Counted from the first letter of the stretch, positions 18,658 to 27,979 are shown. The stretch is DNA of 64,000 nt from Streptomyces apocyni (GCF_009739465.1 NZ_WHOM01000078.1:476133-540132), one strand, 5' to 3'. A program made the numbers and translations. Notes: generated by a model from the letters alone, not told the origin.

Positions 18658-18920
18658 GAGTGGCACCTCCTGGCGAAAGAGCGCATCGTAGCGCCGTCGA
18701 CACCCGATGTGTCCAGATTGCCCCTCCTGACCACCGGATTTCAACCGGAAGCGCCCGGCGGGTAGTCTGTACCGTCTGCACCGGTGTCTGCCCAGGCCAC
18801 AAGGTCACCTTCGCTCGCGAGGGTCGACTGTCAGTGGTGGCCGATACCGTTGCGTACGCATAACAACCCTCCTGCCACGGAACGACCGTGGCCGCTGAGT
18901 CCAAAGGAGGTGGGTTCCAC

Positions 18921-19211
18921 ATGCGTCACTACGAGGTGATGGTCATCCTCGACCCCGATCTCGAAGAGCGTGCTGTCTCTCCGCTGATCGAGAACTTCCT
19001 CTCCGTCGTCCGTGAGGGCAACGGAAAGGTCGAGAAGGTCGACACCTGGGGCCGTCGTCGGCTCTCGTACGAGATCAAGAAGAAGCCCGAGGGCATCTAC
19101 TCGGTCATCGACCTGCAGGCCGAGCCTGCGGTCGTCAAGGAGCTCGACCGCCAGATGAACCTGAACGAGTCGGTCCTCCGGACCAAGGTCCTCCGTCCCG
19201 AGACTCACTGA
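18921..19211 (+). CDS. rpsF: 30S ribosomal protein S6
   Basis: 96 residues, [17 protein letters not shown], preceded by an unusually perfect AAAGGAGGTG. S6 binds the platform of the small subunit with S18; the ferredoxin-like fold blocks ([27 protein letters not shown]) are all present. It is the first gene of rpsF-ssb-rpsR-rplI. The 263-nt upstream region must hold the operon promoter and any S6-S18 autoregulatory leader; I could not identify either with confidence. Confidence 0.97.
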
Positions 19212-19285
19212 GCTTTCCCGCTCAGCGGAGTCCGGGAATCGAGTAGCAGCAAGCAGCCAGCAGCAACCCGCCGAGAGGTTCCCCC

Positions 19286-19882
19286 ATGGCAGGCGAGACC
19301 GTCATCACGATCGTCGGCAACCTTGTCGATGATCCCGAGCTGCGCTTCACCCCCTCCGGTGCGGCGGTCGCGAAGTTCCGTGTCGCGTCCACTCCCCGCA
19401 TCTTCGACAAGCAGACCAATGAGTGGAAGGACGGCGAAGGCCTGTTCCTCACCTGCTCGGTCTGGCGTCAGGCGGCGGAGAACGTCGCGGAGTCGCTTCA
19501 GCGAGGCATGCGCGTCATCGTGCAGGGCCGTCTGAAGCAGCGGTCCTACGAGGACCGTGAGGGCGTCAAGCGCACGGTCTACGAGCTGGACGTCGAGGAA
19601 GTCGGCGCCAGCCTCAAGACCGCCACGGCCAAGGTCACCAAGACCACGGGCCGAGGCGGCCAGGGTGGTTACGGCGGCGGTGGCGGCGGCCAGCAGGGCG
19701 GCGGCAACTGGGGCGGAGGCTCTGGTGGCGGTCAGCAGCAGGGTGGCGGGGCAGCTCCCGCCAGTGACCCCTGGGGACCCGGTACGCCGGCCGGTGGCGG
19801 CCAGCAGGGCGGCGGCGGTGGCGGCTGGGGCGGAAGCTCCGGTGGCTCCGGCGGCGGCTACTCGGACGAGCCCCCCTTCTAG
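19286..19882 (+). CDS. ssb: Single-stranded DNA-binding protein
   Basis: 198 residues. OB-fold at residues 1-~115 (MAGETVITIVGNLVDDPELRF, SVWRQAAENVAESLQRGMRV), then a Gly/Gln-rich disordered linker of ~70 residues made of GGGQQGGG-like repeats, and an acidic tip SDEPPF that docks replication and repair partners. It protects single-stranded DNA in replication. Located 74 nt after rpsF in the classical rpsF-ssb-rpsR order. Confidence 0.97.
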   Translation: MAGETVITIVGNLVDDPELRFTPSGAAVAKFRVASTPRIFDKQTNEWKDGEGLFLTCSVWRQAAENVAESLQRGMRVIVQGRLKQRSYEDREGVKRTVYELDVEEVGASLKTATAKVTKTTGRGGQGGYGGGGGGQQGGGNWGGGSGGGQQQGGGAAPASDPWGPGTPAGGGQQGGGGGGWGGSSGGSGGGYSDEPPF

Positions 19883-19943
19883 CTCCGGCTGGTTCCAGGG
19901 CTGGGCTCGCACCCACACTTCTTGATCACACAGGAGAAACACC

Positions 19944-20180
19944 ATGGCGAAGCCGCCTGTGCGCAAGCCTAAGAAGAAGGTCTGCGCATTCTGCAAGGAC
20001 AAGACCGTCTACGTGGACTACAAGGACACGAACATGCTGCGGAAGTTCATTTCCGACCGTGGCAAGATCCGTGCCCGCCGCGTGACCGGCAACTGCACGC
20101 AGCACCAGCGTGACGTCGCCACGGCCGTCAAGAACAGCCGTGAGATGGCGCTGCTGCCCTACACGTCCACCGCGCGATAA
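19944..20180 (+). CDS. rpsR: 30S ribosomal protein S18
   Basis: 78 residues with GGAGAAAC before the ATG. Contains the CAFC pair near residue 14 and a later C/H pair in GNCTQHQ, so it is the zinc-ribbon (C+) type of S18. This matters because Streptomyces usually also encodes a zinc-free paralogue used under zinc starvation. Pairs with S6 on the platform of the 30S subunit. Confidence 0.96.
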   Translation: MAKPPVRKPKKKVCAFCKDKTVYVDYKDTNMLRKFISDRGKIRARRVTGNCTQHQRDVATAVKNSREMALLPYTSTAR

Positions 20181-20198
20181 GGGAAGGGTGACCGAATC

Positions 20199-20645
20199 AT
20201 GAAGATCATCCTCACCCACGAGGTCTCTGGCCTCGGTGCCGCCGGCGACGTCGTCGACGTCAAGGACGGCTACGCTCGCAACTACCTGGTCCCGCGTGGT
20301 TTCGCGATCCGCTGGACCAAGGGTGGCGAGAAGGACGTCGAGCAGATCCGTCGTGCTCGCAAGATCCACGAGATCCAGACCATCGAGCAGGCCAACCAGA
20401 TCAAGGGCCAGCTCGAGGCCGTCAAGGTGCGTCTGGCGACCCGCTCCGGCGAGGCCGGCCGTCTCTTCGGTGCTGTGACCGCTGCTGACATCGCTTCCGC
20501 GATCAAGGTTGCCGGTGGCCCCGAGGTCGACAAGCGCCGCATCGAGCTGGGCGCGCCGATCAAGTCGCTGGGCGCCCACGAGGCGTCCGTGCGTCTGCAC
20601 CCCGAGGTGGCCGCCAAGGTCAACATCGAGGTCGTCGCCGCGTAA
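20199..20645 (+). CDS. rplI: 50S ribosomal protein L9
   Basis: 148 residues, MKIILTHEVSGLGAAGDVVDVKDGYARNYL: the N-terminal 23S-binding domain, a long connecting helix (HEIQTIEQANQIKGQLEAVK) and the C-terminal domain. Starts 18 nt after rpsR and ends the operon before a strong hairpin. Confidence 0.97.
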   Translation: MKIILTHEVSGLGAAGDVVDVKDGYARNYLVPRGFAIRWTKGGEKDVEQIRRARKIHEIQTIEQANQIKGQLEAVKVRLATRSGEAGRLFGAVTAADIASAIKVAGGPEVDKRRIELGAPIKSLGAHEASVRLHPEVAAKVNIEVVAA

Positions 20646-20667
20646 GCGCAGCGCTCGGTTGAGCGTG

Positions 20668-20700
20668 AGAAGGGCCGCACCCCTGGGGTGCGGCCCTTCT
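20668..20700 (+). terminator. Terminator of the rpsF-rplI operon
   Basis: Perfect inverted repeat AGAAGGGCCGCACCCC / GGGGTGCGGCCCTTCT around a single T, 22 nt after the rplI stop, followed by a mildly T-rich stretch. Confidence 0.88.
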
Positions 20701-20731
20701 TGCTCTGTCTGCGGTGTGCTGGGTGCTGGGT

Positions 20732-20745
20732 GTTTCACGTGAAAC
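20732..20745. other. parS: parS site 4
   Basis: Exact GTTTCACGTGAAAC, first of a pair of sites 19 nt apart between convergent rplI and the MATE gene. Confidence 0.93.
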
Positions 20746-20750
20746 CGTTC

Positions 20751-20764
20751 GTTTCACGTGAAAC
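20751..20764. other. parS: parS site 5
   Basis: Exact GTTTCACGTGAAAC, five bases after site 4, so two ParB dimers could sit almost side by side with a spacing near two helical turns. Confidence 0.93.
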
Positions 20765-20788
20765 GGGGCGCTCGGCGAGGAGCCCGGG

Positions 20789-22126
20789 TCAGCGGGTGGC
20801 GCCGGTGACGATCCAGCGGCCCGATCGGGTCCGCAGCCAGAGTGTCAGCATGCGCGCCGTCATCATCAGGGCCATCGCGCCCCAGAGCGCTGTCAGGCCG
20901 CCGCCGAGAGCCGGTACCAGCAGGGCGGCAGGGGTGAAGGCGGCAAGGGTGACGAGCATGGCCCAGGCGAGGTAGCGGCCGTCCCCGGCGCCCATCAGCA
21001 CGCCGTCGAGAATGAAGACGATGCCGGCGATCGGCTGGCAGACCGCGACCACCAGCAGGGCGAGGAACGCGGTGTCCTGGACGCTGGGGTCGCTGGTGAA
21101 CAGCGGAAGGAAGACCGGTCGGGCCGCGACGACCAGCAGCCCCAGAACGACCCCGGCGGCGATGCCCCACTGGACCATCCGGCGACAGGCGTCGCGCGCT
21201 CCCTGGGTGTCTCCCGCCCCCAGATAGCGGCCGATGATGGCCTGCCCGGCGATAGCGATGGCGTCGAGAGCGAAGCTCAGCAGGCTCCACAGCGTCAGGA
21301 TGATCTGGTGGGCGGCCACCTCGGCATCGCCCAGCCGGGCGGCGACAGCGGTGGCGAGCATCAGAATCGCGCGCAGCGAGAGGGTACGGACAAGCAGGGG
21401 AGCTCCGGCCTGGGCGCAGGCCCGGATACCGGCTGGGTCTGGCCGCAGTGAGGCACCGTGCCGTCGTGCCCCACGGGCGACGACGACGAGGTAGGCGGCG
21501 GCCATGCCCATCTGGGCGATCACCGTGCCCCAGGCGGACCCGGCGATCCCGAAGCCGGCGCCGTACACCAGCACGACGTTCAGTGCGACGTTGGCGGTGA
21601 AGCCCGCGAGGGCCACGTAGAGCGGTGTCCTGGTGTCCTGTAGGCCGCGTAGGACTCCGGTGGCGGCCAGCACGATGAGCATCGCGGGGACGCCCAGGAT
21701 GGAGATCCGCAGATAGGTGATGGCGTAGGGTGCGGCGGTGTCCGAGGCTCCGATGAGGTTGACCACGGCAGGGACAGCGGGCAGGGCGACGGCGACGACG
21801 AGGGCGCCGAGCAGCGCGGCGAGCCAGATGCCATCCATGCCCTGGCGGATAGCGGACGGCAGGTCTCCCGCGCCGACACGGCGCGCGACCGCGGCCGTGG
21901 TGGCGTAGGCGAGAAAGACGAAGACGCTGACGGCGGTCATCAGGACAGCCGATGCCACGCCGAGGCCGGCCAGCTGGGCGGTGCCCAGGTGGCCGACGAT
22001 GGCGGTGTCGGCCATCACGAAGAGCGGCTCGGCGACGAGTGCCCCGAAGGCCGGGACGGCGAGCGCGACGATCTCTCGGTCGTGCTGGCGGCGGACCGAC
22101 TTGGGGGTCGGGGGAGCCTGGGTCAT
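20789..22126 (-). CDS. MATE family efflux transporter (DinF-like)
   Basis: 445 residues from ATG (MTQAPPTPKSVRRQHDREIV); a TTG nine bases upstream is less likely. Twelve hydrophobic helices in two similar halves; the first holds AVPAFGALVAEPLFVMADTAIVGHLG, the signature of the DinF branch of MATE exporters. Likely exports cationic drugs or metabolites with a sodium or proton gradient. It is divergent from dnaB over a 461-nt gap. Confidence 0.88.
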   Translation of the reverse strand: MTQAPPTPKSVRRQHDREIVALAVPAFGALVAEPLFVMADTAIVGHLGTAQLAGLGVASAVLMTAVSVFVFLAYATTAAVARRVGAGDLPSAIRQGMDGIWLAALLGALVVAVALPAVPAVVNLIGASDTAAPYAITYLRISILGVPAMLIVLAATGVLRGLQDTRTPLYVALAGFTANVALNVVLVYGAGFGIAGSAWGTVIAQMGMAAAYLVVVARGARRHGASLRPDPAGIRACAQAGAPLLVRTLSLRAILMLATAVAARLGDAEVAAHQIILTLWSLLSFALDAIAIAGQAIIGRYLGAGDTQGARDACRRMVQWGIAAGVVLGLLVVAARPVFLPLFTSDPSVQDTAFLALLVVAVCQPIAGIVFILDGVLMGAGDGRYLAWAMLVTLAAFTPAALLVPALGGGLTALWGAMALMMTARMLTLWLRTRSGRWIVTGATR

Positions 22127-22140
22127 GGGGGCCAATCTAA

Positions 22141-22403
22141 TCTTCCACAGGTAAGAGACGCAATGGCATCGTGACCATTACCTCGTGGCCAGGTGGGCGC
22201 TCCGCGCCGCGCAGTTTGCCGAGAACTTGGTCCGACTGGGGAAGTTTTTCTTATGCACAGCGTGAGCCCAGGGAAAGTCCTGGTCAGAGCTGGTTTTCTG
22301 GAGCGGCTGAGGGCTTGTTCACAGAACTGTCCACCGGGCTGTGCACAGGATAGGCCGAGTTCTCCACAGCATAGGGTCCGTCGTCCACAGGGCCTGTGGA
22401 TAA
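22141..22403. promoter_or_regulatory. Cluster of DnaA-box-like sites upstream of dnaB
   Basis: Within the 461-nt gap 22127-22587 I find TCTTCCACA (22141), TTATGCACA (22251), TTGTTCACA (22315), CTGTCCACC (22327), TTCTCCACA (22360), TCGTCCACA (22381) and TTATCCACA on the other strand (22395-22403). The last is the classical DnaA box; the others differ from the Streptomyces consensus TTGTCCACA at one to three positions. Five sites fall within 90 nt. They could let DnaA regulate dnaB or titrate DnaA. The rest of the gap (22404-22587) holds the dnaB promoter region with no motif I can name. Confidence 0.65.
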
Positions 22404-22587
22404 CCAGATTGGCTGACGGTGCCCGCGGGCCTACCGTGGTCCGGCGCCCACCCCCGTTTCCCCGGTCTCAGAACCCGGAAGAACCGATGCGTCAGAAACG
22501 GAGTTGGGCTACTCGCTTTGTCAGTGCCGTGCCGTAGGAATGTGGTGCACGGTGAGGTCCGCGTGGCGGACGGGAGGAGGTGGCCCG

Positions 22588-24063
22588 GTGAGTATTTCCG
22601 AGCCCTTGGACGAGCCCTGGGCCGACGGCGGTCCCAGTGACCGTCTGCCCGTCTCCCGACAGCGCCGCGATGGTGGGCGGGGCCGTGACGACCAGCACGA
22701 CCGAGGCCGGGACAGCGGTGGATGGGACGGCGGCTCCACCTTCGAGCGCGTACCGCCCCAGGACTTGGACGCCGAGCAGTCGGTACTGGGCGGCATGCTC
22801 CTGTCCAAGGACGCGATCGCTGACGTCGTAGAAGTACTCAAGGGCAACGACTTCTACCGCCCCGCTCACGAGACCATCTACCAGGCCGTCCTCGACCTCT
22901 ACGCCAAGGGTGAGCCAGCCGACCCGATCACGGTCGCCGCCGAGCTGACCAAGCGCGGCGAGATCACCAAGGTGGGCGGCGCATCATATCTGCACACCCT
23001 GGTCCAGTCGGTTCCGACCGCTGCCAACGCCGAGTACTACGCGGAGATCGTCCATGAGCGGGCGGTGCTGCGCCGCCTGGTCGAGGCCGGTACCCGCATC
23101 ACCCAGATGGGATACGCGGCCGACGGCGACGTGGATGAGATCGTCAACAGCGCCCAGGCCGAGATCTACGCCGTCACCGAGCAGCGCACCAGCGAGGACT
23201 ATCTGCCGCTCGGCGACATCATGGAGGGCGCGCTCGACGAGATCGAGGCGATCGGCTCCCGCAGTGGTGAGATGACCGGCGTGCCGACGGGCTTCACCGA
23301 CTTCGACTCGCTGACTAACGGCCTGCACCCCGGCCAGATGGTCATCATCGCCGCCCGACCCGCCATGGGTAAGTCGACGCTGGCGCTGGATTTCGCGCGC
23401 GCCGCCTCCATCAAGAACAACCTCCCCAGCGTGATCTTCTCCCTGGAGATGGGGCGCAACGAGATCGCGATGCGCCTGCTGTCCGCGGAGGCCCGCGTCG
23501 CGCTGCACCACATGCGCTCCGGCACGATGACGGACGAGGACTGGACGCGCCTCGCGCGCCGGATGCCGGACGTCTCGGCGGCCCCGCTGTACATCGACGA
23601 CTCCCCGAACCTGTCGATGATGGAGATCCGCGCCAAGTGCCGCCGCCTCAAGCAGCGCAACGACCTGCGGCTTGTGGTCATCGACTATCTGCAGCTGATG
23701 CAGTCCGGCGGCTCCAAGCGGGCCGAGAGCCGTCAGCAGGAGGTCTCGGACATGTCCCGAAACCTCAAGTTGCTGGCCAAGGAACTGGAACTCCCGGTCA
23801 TCGCGCTCTCCCAGCTGAACCGTGGTCCCGAGCAGCGTACGGACAAGAAGCCGATGGTCTCCGACCTGCGTGAGTCGGGGTCGATCGAGCAGGACGCGGA
23901 CATGGTGATCCTGCTGCACCGCGAGGACGCGTACGAGAAGGAGTCACCCCGTGCGGGCGAGGCCGACATGATCGTGGCCAAGCACCGAAACGGCCCGACG
24001 GCCACGATCACCGTCGCCTTCCAGGGCCACTACTCCCGCTTCGTGGACATGGCCCAGACCTGA
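22588..24063 (+). CDS. dnaB: Replicative DNA helicase DnaB
   Basis: 491 residues from a GTG preceded by GGGAGGAGG; homologues begin MSISEPLDEPW at this point. The N-terminal collar domain (PPQDLDAEQSVLGGMLLSKDAI) is followed by the RecA-like ATPase with Walker A in ARPAMGKSTLALDFA near residue 255, Walker B in LVVIDYLQLM, and the arginine-finger region near SGSIEQDADMVILLHRED. It unwinds DNA at the fork as a hexamer. No intein is present. Confidence 0.97.
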   Translation: MSISEPLDEPWADGGPSDRLPVSRQRRDGGRGRDDQHDRGRDSGGWDGGSTFERVPPQDLDAEQSVLGGMLLSKDAIADVVEVLKGNDFYRPAHETIYQAVLDLYAKGEPADPITVAAELTKRGEITKVGGASYLHTLVQSVPTAANAEYYAEIVHERAVLRRLVEAGTRITQMGYAADGDVDEIVNSAQAEIYAVTEQRTSEDYLPLGDIMEGALDEIEAIGSRSGEMTGVPTGFTDFDSLTNGLHPGQMVIIAARPAMGKSTLALDFARAASIKNNLPSVIFSLEMGRNEIAMRLLSAEARVALHHMRSGTMTDEDWTRLARRMPDVSAAPLYIDDSPNLSMMEIRAKCRRLKQRNDLRLVVIDYLQLMQSGGSKRAESRQQEVSDMSRNLKLLAKELELPVIALSQLNRGPEQRTDKKPMVSDLRESGSIEQDADMVILLHREDAYEKESPRAGEADMIVAKHRNGPTATITVAFQGHYSRFVDMAQT

Positions 24064-24240
24064 CATCACCGCGGCTGTAGGCTCGCATTCCCGATGTCCC
24101 TTTCTCATTGACCGTGGCCTTTTTCTGGCCCAAGGGACAAGGCAGCGAGACGAACTCTTACCTGATCGTTCGCCCGTCGTAGTGCTGATCCCGGTCTCGA
24201 TCTATGGAGCGGCGTTCCCCGACCCGATCGTGGAAATGTC

Positions 24241-24712
24241 TCAGCTGGTCGAGACGGGGGGCTTCACTCCCCGTTCTTGCTGCTCGGGGGTGGGGCATGT
24301 CGTGTGTGCTTGGCGAGGTTTCGATGACAGCGCGGGCGCTGCCGCCGTCCCCGTGCGGGCAATCCCGGCCGCGCTCGACGCGACCGTCACGATCGCGCCT
24401 CGCCCCCGCTCCACCAGGCCGGTCGGCCCACTGTGCAGGACCCCGGCCGCGTTGACGAGGAAACCTAGCGGCCATGCCTCCGCCTCGGCCCGCTGCACGA
24501 GCCGCCTCACGTCATCCGGCCGTGTCACGTCCGCCTCCAGGTGTACGACCGATCCGGCGGCCTGCACTGCCGTCCCGCGCGGCACGCGGCGTCCGGTCGA
24601 CGGCGATCACCGAGGCGCCCAGTGCGGCAAGCCGCGCGACGACTGCCGAACCGATCATGTCCCGGGCGCTGGTGACCACAGCTGTTCTCCCGGTGAACTC
24701 CCCGGCTGTCAC
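24241..24712 (-). pseudogene. Decayed short-chain dehydrogenase (EntA/DhbA-like)
   Basis: A GTG with AGGAGCAGC upstream begins VTAGEFTGRTAVVTSARD, the start of an SDR whose TGxxxGIG glycine motif reads TSARDMIG here. Around 24585-24510 the reading frame shifts to GSVVHLEADVTRPDDVRRLV and FLVNAAGVLHSGPTGL (the NAG motif). About 35 residues are then missing before VERGRGAIVTVASSAAG (the catalytic serine block), another shift destroys the YxxxK region, and the gene stops early. It is the last gene of the ligase-ThDP operon, 37 nt after the ThDP enzyme. The surviving segments resemble 2,3-dihydro-2,3-dihydroxybenzoate dehydrogenases. Confidence 0.75.
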
Positions 24713-24749
24713 TCTCTGCTGCTCCTGTTCATGGCGGTGTCCGGAAGGG

Positions 24750-26390
24750 TCACATCGTCGCGAGGGCTTGGGCGATGTTGGTGGAGGCCGGGTTCCGGTA
24801 GCCGGGGGTGGTCCGGATGTCGACGAGGACCAGGCCGTGGGGGTGCTGCATGGCCTGCTTGAGATGGTGGAGGTCGCTCGGTCCGTCGATCCGGTAGCTG
24901 GCCGCGTTGAGCGCGTGCTTGGCCAGGGCTGCCAGGTCGGGGGAAGGATGATCGGCGAGTCCGCGTTGGATGCTCTCGCCGAGCTGATGGCGCTCCTGCC
25001 CGAAGCCCTGGTCGTTGAGGACGATCACAGTGAGCGGGAGGTGGTAGCGGACCGCGGTGTGGAGTTCGCCGAGCGCCATCATCAGGTCCCCGTCGCCGGT
25101 GATGTGGACGATGCGGCGGGAAGGGGCGGAGAAGCATGCGCCGAGCGCAACGGCGAGTGACTGGCCGATGGCTCCGAAGTCGGTGCTGGGGCAGGTCCAG
25201 GAACGAATGCCGGGCGCGGGGACCATCTGGCACGCCGTCACGGACGCGTGGCCCCCTCCGATGACGATGCCGGCGGTCGGCGGCAGCAGCGGGAGGAGTT
25301 CCGCCAGGGCGTGCCGGGGGTCCACGGTGGTGAGGGTGTCCTGGTACGGGCGTGGGTCCGTTGCCCGCCGGCCGGGTGGCCGATGGGGTGGCGTGGGAAT
25401 GCCGTGCGTTTCCGGCGCCCGTCCGCGCAGGAGAGCGAGAAGTCGGCGGACGACCGCGGTGGCATCCCCGCGCACGAAGACGTCCGTATCGGCCGCGAGG
25501 TCACGGTCGGGTTCGGCCGTGTCGACGCGGATGACGGTGGTGGTGCCACCTGGTGAGGGCAGAGTCAGGGGGTGGAGGCTGGTCCCGACAGCGAGCAGGA
25601 CGTCACAGGCGGCGAGTTCGGATCCTGCGCGGCCGTCTCCCAGCGCGCCCGTCATGCCGGCATCGCAAGGATGACCGGTGAACAGTCCGTTGGCCCCCAG
25701 CGTGGTCGCCAGGACCGCGGGCACGCTGTCTGCCAGATGGCGCAGCAGCAACCCTGTGTGGGCGTCCGCAGCGCCGCGTCCGGCCAGGATGCCGACTCGT
25801 CGGGCCCGGACGAGGTGTTCCGCAGCGACGTTCAGCTGGCCGTCGAGGGGTGTCGCCGCAGGGGGCAGCGGGGCGGTCCAAGCATGCGGGTCCGGCCGTG
25901 GGACATCGGTTTCCTGCGTGTCCAGGGGCAGGTTCAGCACGAAGGGCTCGCCGCCCGCTAGCGCCGCGTGAGCGGAGCGCAGTGCGGGCAACAGGTCCCC
26001 GGCGTGGCGCGCGGTCGCTGTCCGGCATCCCAGGCTCCGGGCGAGCGCGGCCTGGTCGAGGCGTTGCGGATGGCGGACAGCCTGCGCCGGGACGTCGCCG
26101 GCGAGCAGCAGTACCGGTGAGCGGTGGCTGCGGGCGACGGCGAGGGCGGTGGCGGTGTTGGTCAGCCCAGGGCCGGCCGTGACGGTGGCCACGGCGGGTC
26201 GGCCGGTGAATCGGGCGAGGCCGTCGGCCATGCTGACGACTGCCGCTTCGTGGCGGCCGTGCACGATCCGGATGCCCAGGCGTGCTGCCAGATCGTTCAG
26301 GAGGGCGAGGTTGGCGGCGCCCGCCAACGCGAAGACGGTGTCGACTCCCAGCACGGCCAGTGCATCGCCGATTGCTTCACGGACCTTCAT
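24750..26390 (-). CDS. Thiamine diphosphate-dependent enzyme (acetolactate synthase/decarboxylase fold)
   Basis: 546 residues. The ATG overlaps the stop of the ligase gene (ATGA), so translation is coupled. N-terminal Pyr domain with the proton-relay glutamate in HGRHEAAVVSMADGLAR (~residue 46); middle domain; C-terminal PP domain with HITGDGDLMMALGELHTAV and VLNDQGFG, the metal/ThDP motif with a D where the second N of NN is usual. Benzoylformate or phosphonopyruvate decarboxylases and acetolactate synthases share this layout; I cannot assign the substrate. The operon with an acyl-AMP ligase and a ruined EntA-like SDR suggests a specialised aromatic or acyl-acid pathway. Confidence 0.83.
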   Translation of the reverse strand: MKVREAIGDALAVLGVDTVFALAGAANLALLNDLAARLGIRIVHGRHEAAVVSMADGLARFTGRPAVATVTAGPGLTNTATALAVARSHRSPVLLLAGDVPAQAVRHPQRLDQAALARSLGCRTATARHAGDLLPALRSAHAALAGGEPFVLNLPLDTQETDVPRPDPHAWTAPLPPAATPLDGQLNVAAEHLVRARRVGILAGRGAADAHTGLLLRHLADSVPAVLATTLGANGLFTGHPCDAGMTGALGDGRAGSELAACDVLLAVGTSLHPLTLPSPGGTTTVIRVDTAEPDRDLAADTDVFVRGDATAVVRRLLALLRGRAPETHGIPTPPHRPPGRRATDPRPYQDTLTTVDPRHALAELLPLLPPTAGIVIGGGHASVTACQMVPAPGIRSWTCPSTDFGAIGQSLAVALGACFSAPSRRIVHITGDGDLMMALGELHTAVRYHLPLTVIVLNDQGFGQERHQLGESIQRGLADHPSPDLAALAKHALNAASYRIDGPSDLHHLKQAMQHPHGLVLVDIRTTPGYRNPASTNIAQALATM

Positions 26391-27979
26391 GCGGTAGCGG
26401 TCCGCGCCGGCGAGTACCGCTGTCGCAGCGCCGCTTTGTCGATCTTCCCCATGGCGGTCAGCGGGAGAGCATCGACCACGTGGAAATGCGCGGGCACCAT
26501 GAGTTCCTGGCCCAGGACCGCCAAGGCATGGGCGCGAAGGGCGTGCGCATCGATCACAGCGCCCGGGGCGGCCACCACCACCGCATGGACCCATTCGCCG
26601 TTGGCCTCCGCCGGAATCCCGATGACCGCGGCTGCGTGCACCGCGGGGTGGCCCAGCAGGACCTCCTCGACCTCCCGCGACCACACCCGCAACCCGGTGC
26701 CGGCGTGCAGGATCACGTCCTTCAGCCGTTCGACGACGAACAGTCGGCCGTCGGCATCGACGTGGCCGAGGTCCCCAGTGTGCAGCCAGCCCTCCCTCAC
26801 GGTCGGCGTGACCGTCCGGTCGAGATAGCCTTCCATCACGCCCCTGCTGTGGACCAGTACCTCGCCCGTCTCACCAGGAAGGGCCTCGCGGCCGCTGTCA
26901 TGGCGGATCTTCACCCGCACCCCCGGCACCGGGTAGCCGGCGGACCCCAGACGGTGGGGGTCGGCGGGATGATGGTCGGCCGGCTGGAGCAGGCTCACCG
27001 GCCCAGCCTCGGTCATGCCGTAAACCTGCTGCAGAATGGGCCCGAACCGCTTCAGGGCCACGCGCACCCTCGGGGGACTCGGGCGAGAGGCGCCGTATTG
27101 GATACGCCGCAGCGTCGACAGATCGGCTTCGGCGAGCCCCGGGTGATCCGCGAGCTGGTCGAGCATCACGGTGGGCAGGAGGATCACGTTGATGCGCTCT
27201 GCCGCGATCGTCTCCAGTACCTCCCCGGCGTCGAATCCCTCGTGCAGGACAAGCGTGCCCCCGGACATCAGGGTCGGGAGAAAGAAGTGACTGCCGATGA
27301 AGGTGAGCGGCGTACATACCAGCCGCCGTTCGCCCGCGGCGACCAGCCCGCCTTCCCCCACGAGCGAGGAAATCAGCGCGTAGAGGCCGTGGCCGTGCAC
27401 CACCGGCTTCGGGTACCCGGTCGTTCCCGAGGTCAAGAACACCGTCTTCACCGCGTCGGCGCCTGCCCACGCCCTTGCGGCCTCCAGCCGGTTCTCCGGC
27501 CTTGCCAGCAGATCCACTCCGGTCTCGCAGGGGCCGAGCGACAGCAGATGGCGAGGCTGGACAACCGCGTTCAGCCGCTCGGCGCGTGCTGTGTGACGCA
27601 GCGGATCGAAGACGAGCGCCGCGGGACGGATGCTCCGCAGGTTCTGCTCCATGGCCTGGTCACTGATCGCGGGCGACACCGCCACCAGCCGACACCCCAG
27701 CAGGTGCACGGCGAGCTGTACGGCGACGTACTCGGGCCGATTGCCCGACAACACGGCGACGTCCTCGCCCGGTGCCACCAGACTGCCCAGCGTTGCAGCC
27801 ACGCTGCGCACACTGCTCGCCAGGTCCGCATACGACCACCGGACCCCCCGGCCGACCAGCGCCTCCCGGCCCGGCCACCGATCGACCGCATCGTCCAGAA
27901 GTTCGATGGCGTAGTGCCGAGCCTCTGCGCAGGAGCCCGGCTGCGGAGTTTCTCCGGGTGTGTGCATCCCAGTCGTCAT
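26387..27979 (-). CDS. Acyl/aryl-AMP ligase (ANL superfamily)
   Basis: 530 residues from the ATG reading MTTGMHTPGETPQPG; ATGs at 27985 and 27967 are alternatives and none has a clear ribosome site. Adenylation motifs in order: FLTSGTTGYPKPV (P-loop), YGMTEAGPVS (A5), LHTGDLGHVDADGRLFVVER (A7-A8), and MGKIDKAALR at the C-terminus with the catalytic A10 lysine. All residues for acid activation are present, so the enzyme looks functional. It heads a three-gene operon and is divergent from the EF-hand gene. No acyl-carrier protein gene is nearby, so a CoA thioester is the more likely product. Confidence 0.87.
   Translation of the reverse strand: MTTGMHTPGETPQPGSCAEARHYAIELLDDAVDRWPGREALVGRGVRWSYADLASSVRSVAATLGSLVAPGEDVAVLSGNRPEYVAVQLAVHLLGCRLVAVSPAISDQAMEQNLRSIRPAALVFDPLRHTARAERLNAVVQPRHLLSLGPCETGVDLLARPENRLEAARAWAGADAVKTVFLTSGTTGYPKPVVHGHGLYALISSLVGEGGLVAAGERRLVCTPLTFIGSHFFLPTLMSGGTLVLHEGFDAGEVLETIAAERINVILLPTVMLDQLADHPGLAEADLSTLRRIQYGASRPSPPRVRVALKRFGPILQQVYGMTEAGPVSLLQPADHHPADPHRLGSAGYPVPGVRVKIRHDSGREALPGETGEVLVHSRGVMEGYLDRTVTPTVREGWLHTGDLGHVDADGRLFVVERLKDVILHAGTGLRVWSREVEEVLLGHPAVHAAAVIGIPAEANGEWVHAVVVAAPGAVIDAHALRAHALAVLGQELMVPAHFHVVDALPLTAMGKIDKAALRQRYSPARTATA

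Noticed and set aside
18658..18920. S6-S18 regulatory leader RNA before rpsF
   Set aside because: I could not identify the expected bulged hairpin with the required motif by eye.
22588..24063. Intein in dnaB
   Set aside because: The protein is 491 residues with uninterrupted motifs.
24064..24240. Terminator after dnaB
   Set aside because: Only short scattered complementarity (GTCCCTT/AAGGGAC, GGCC/GGCC); no convincing stem.
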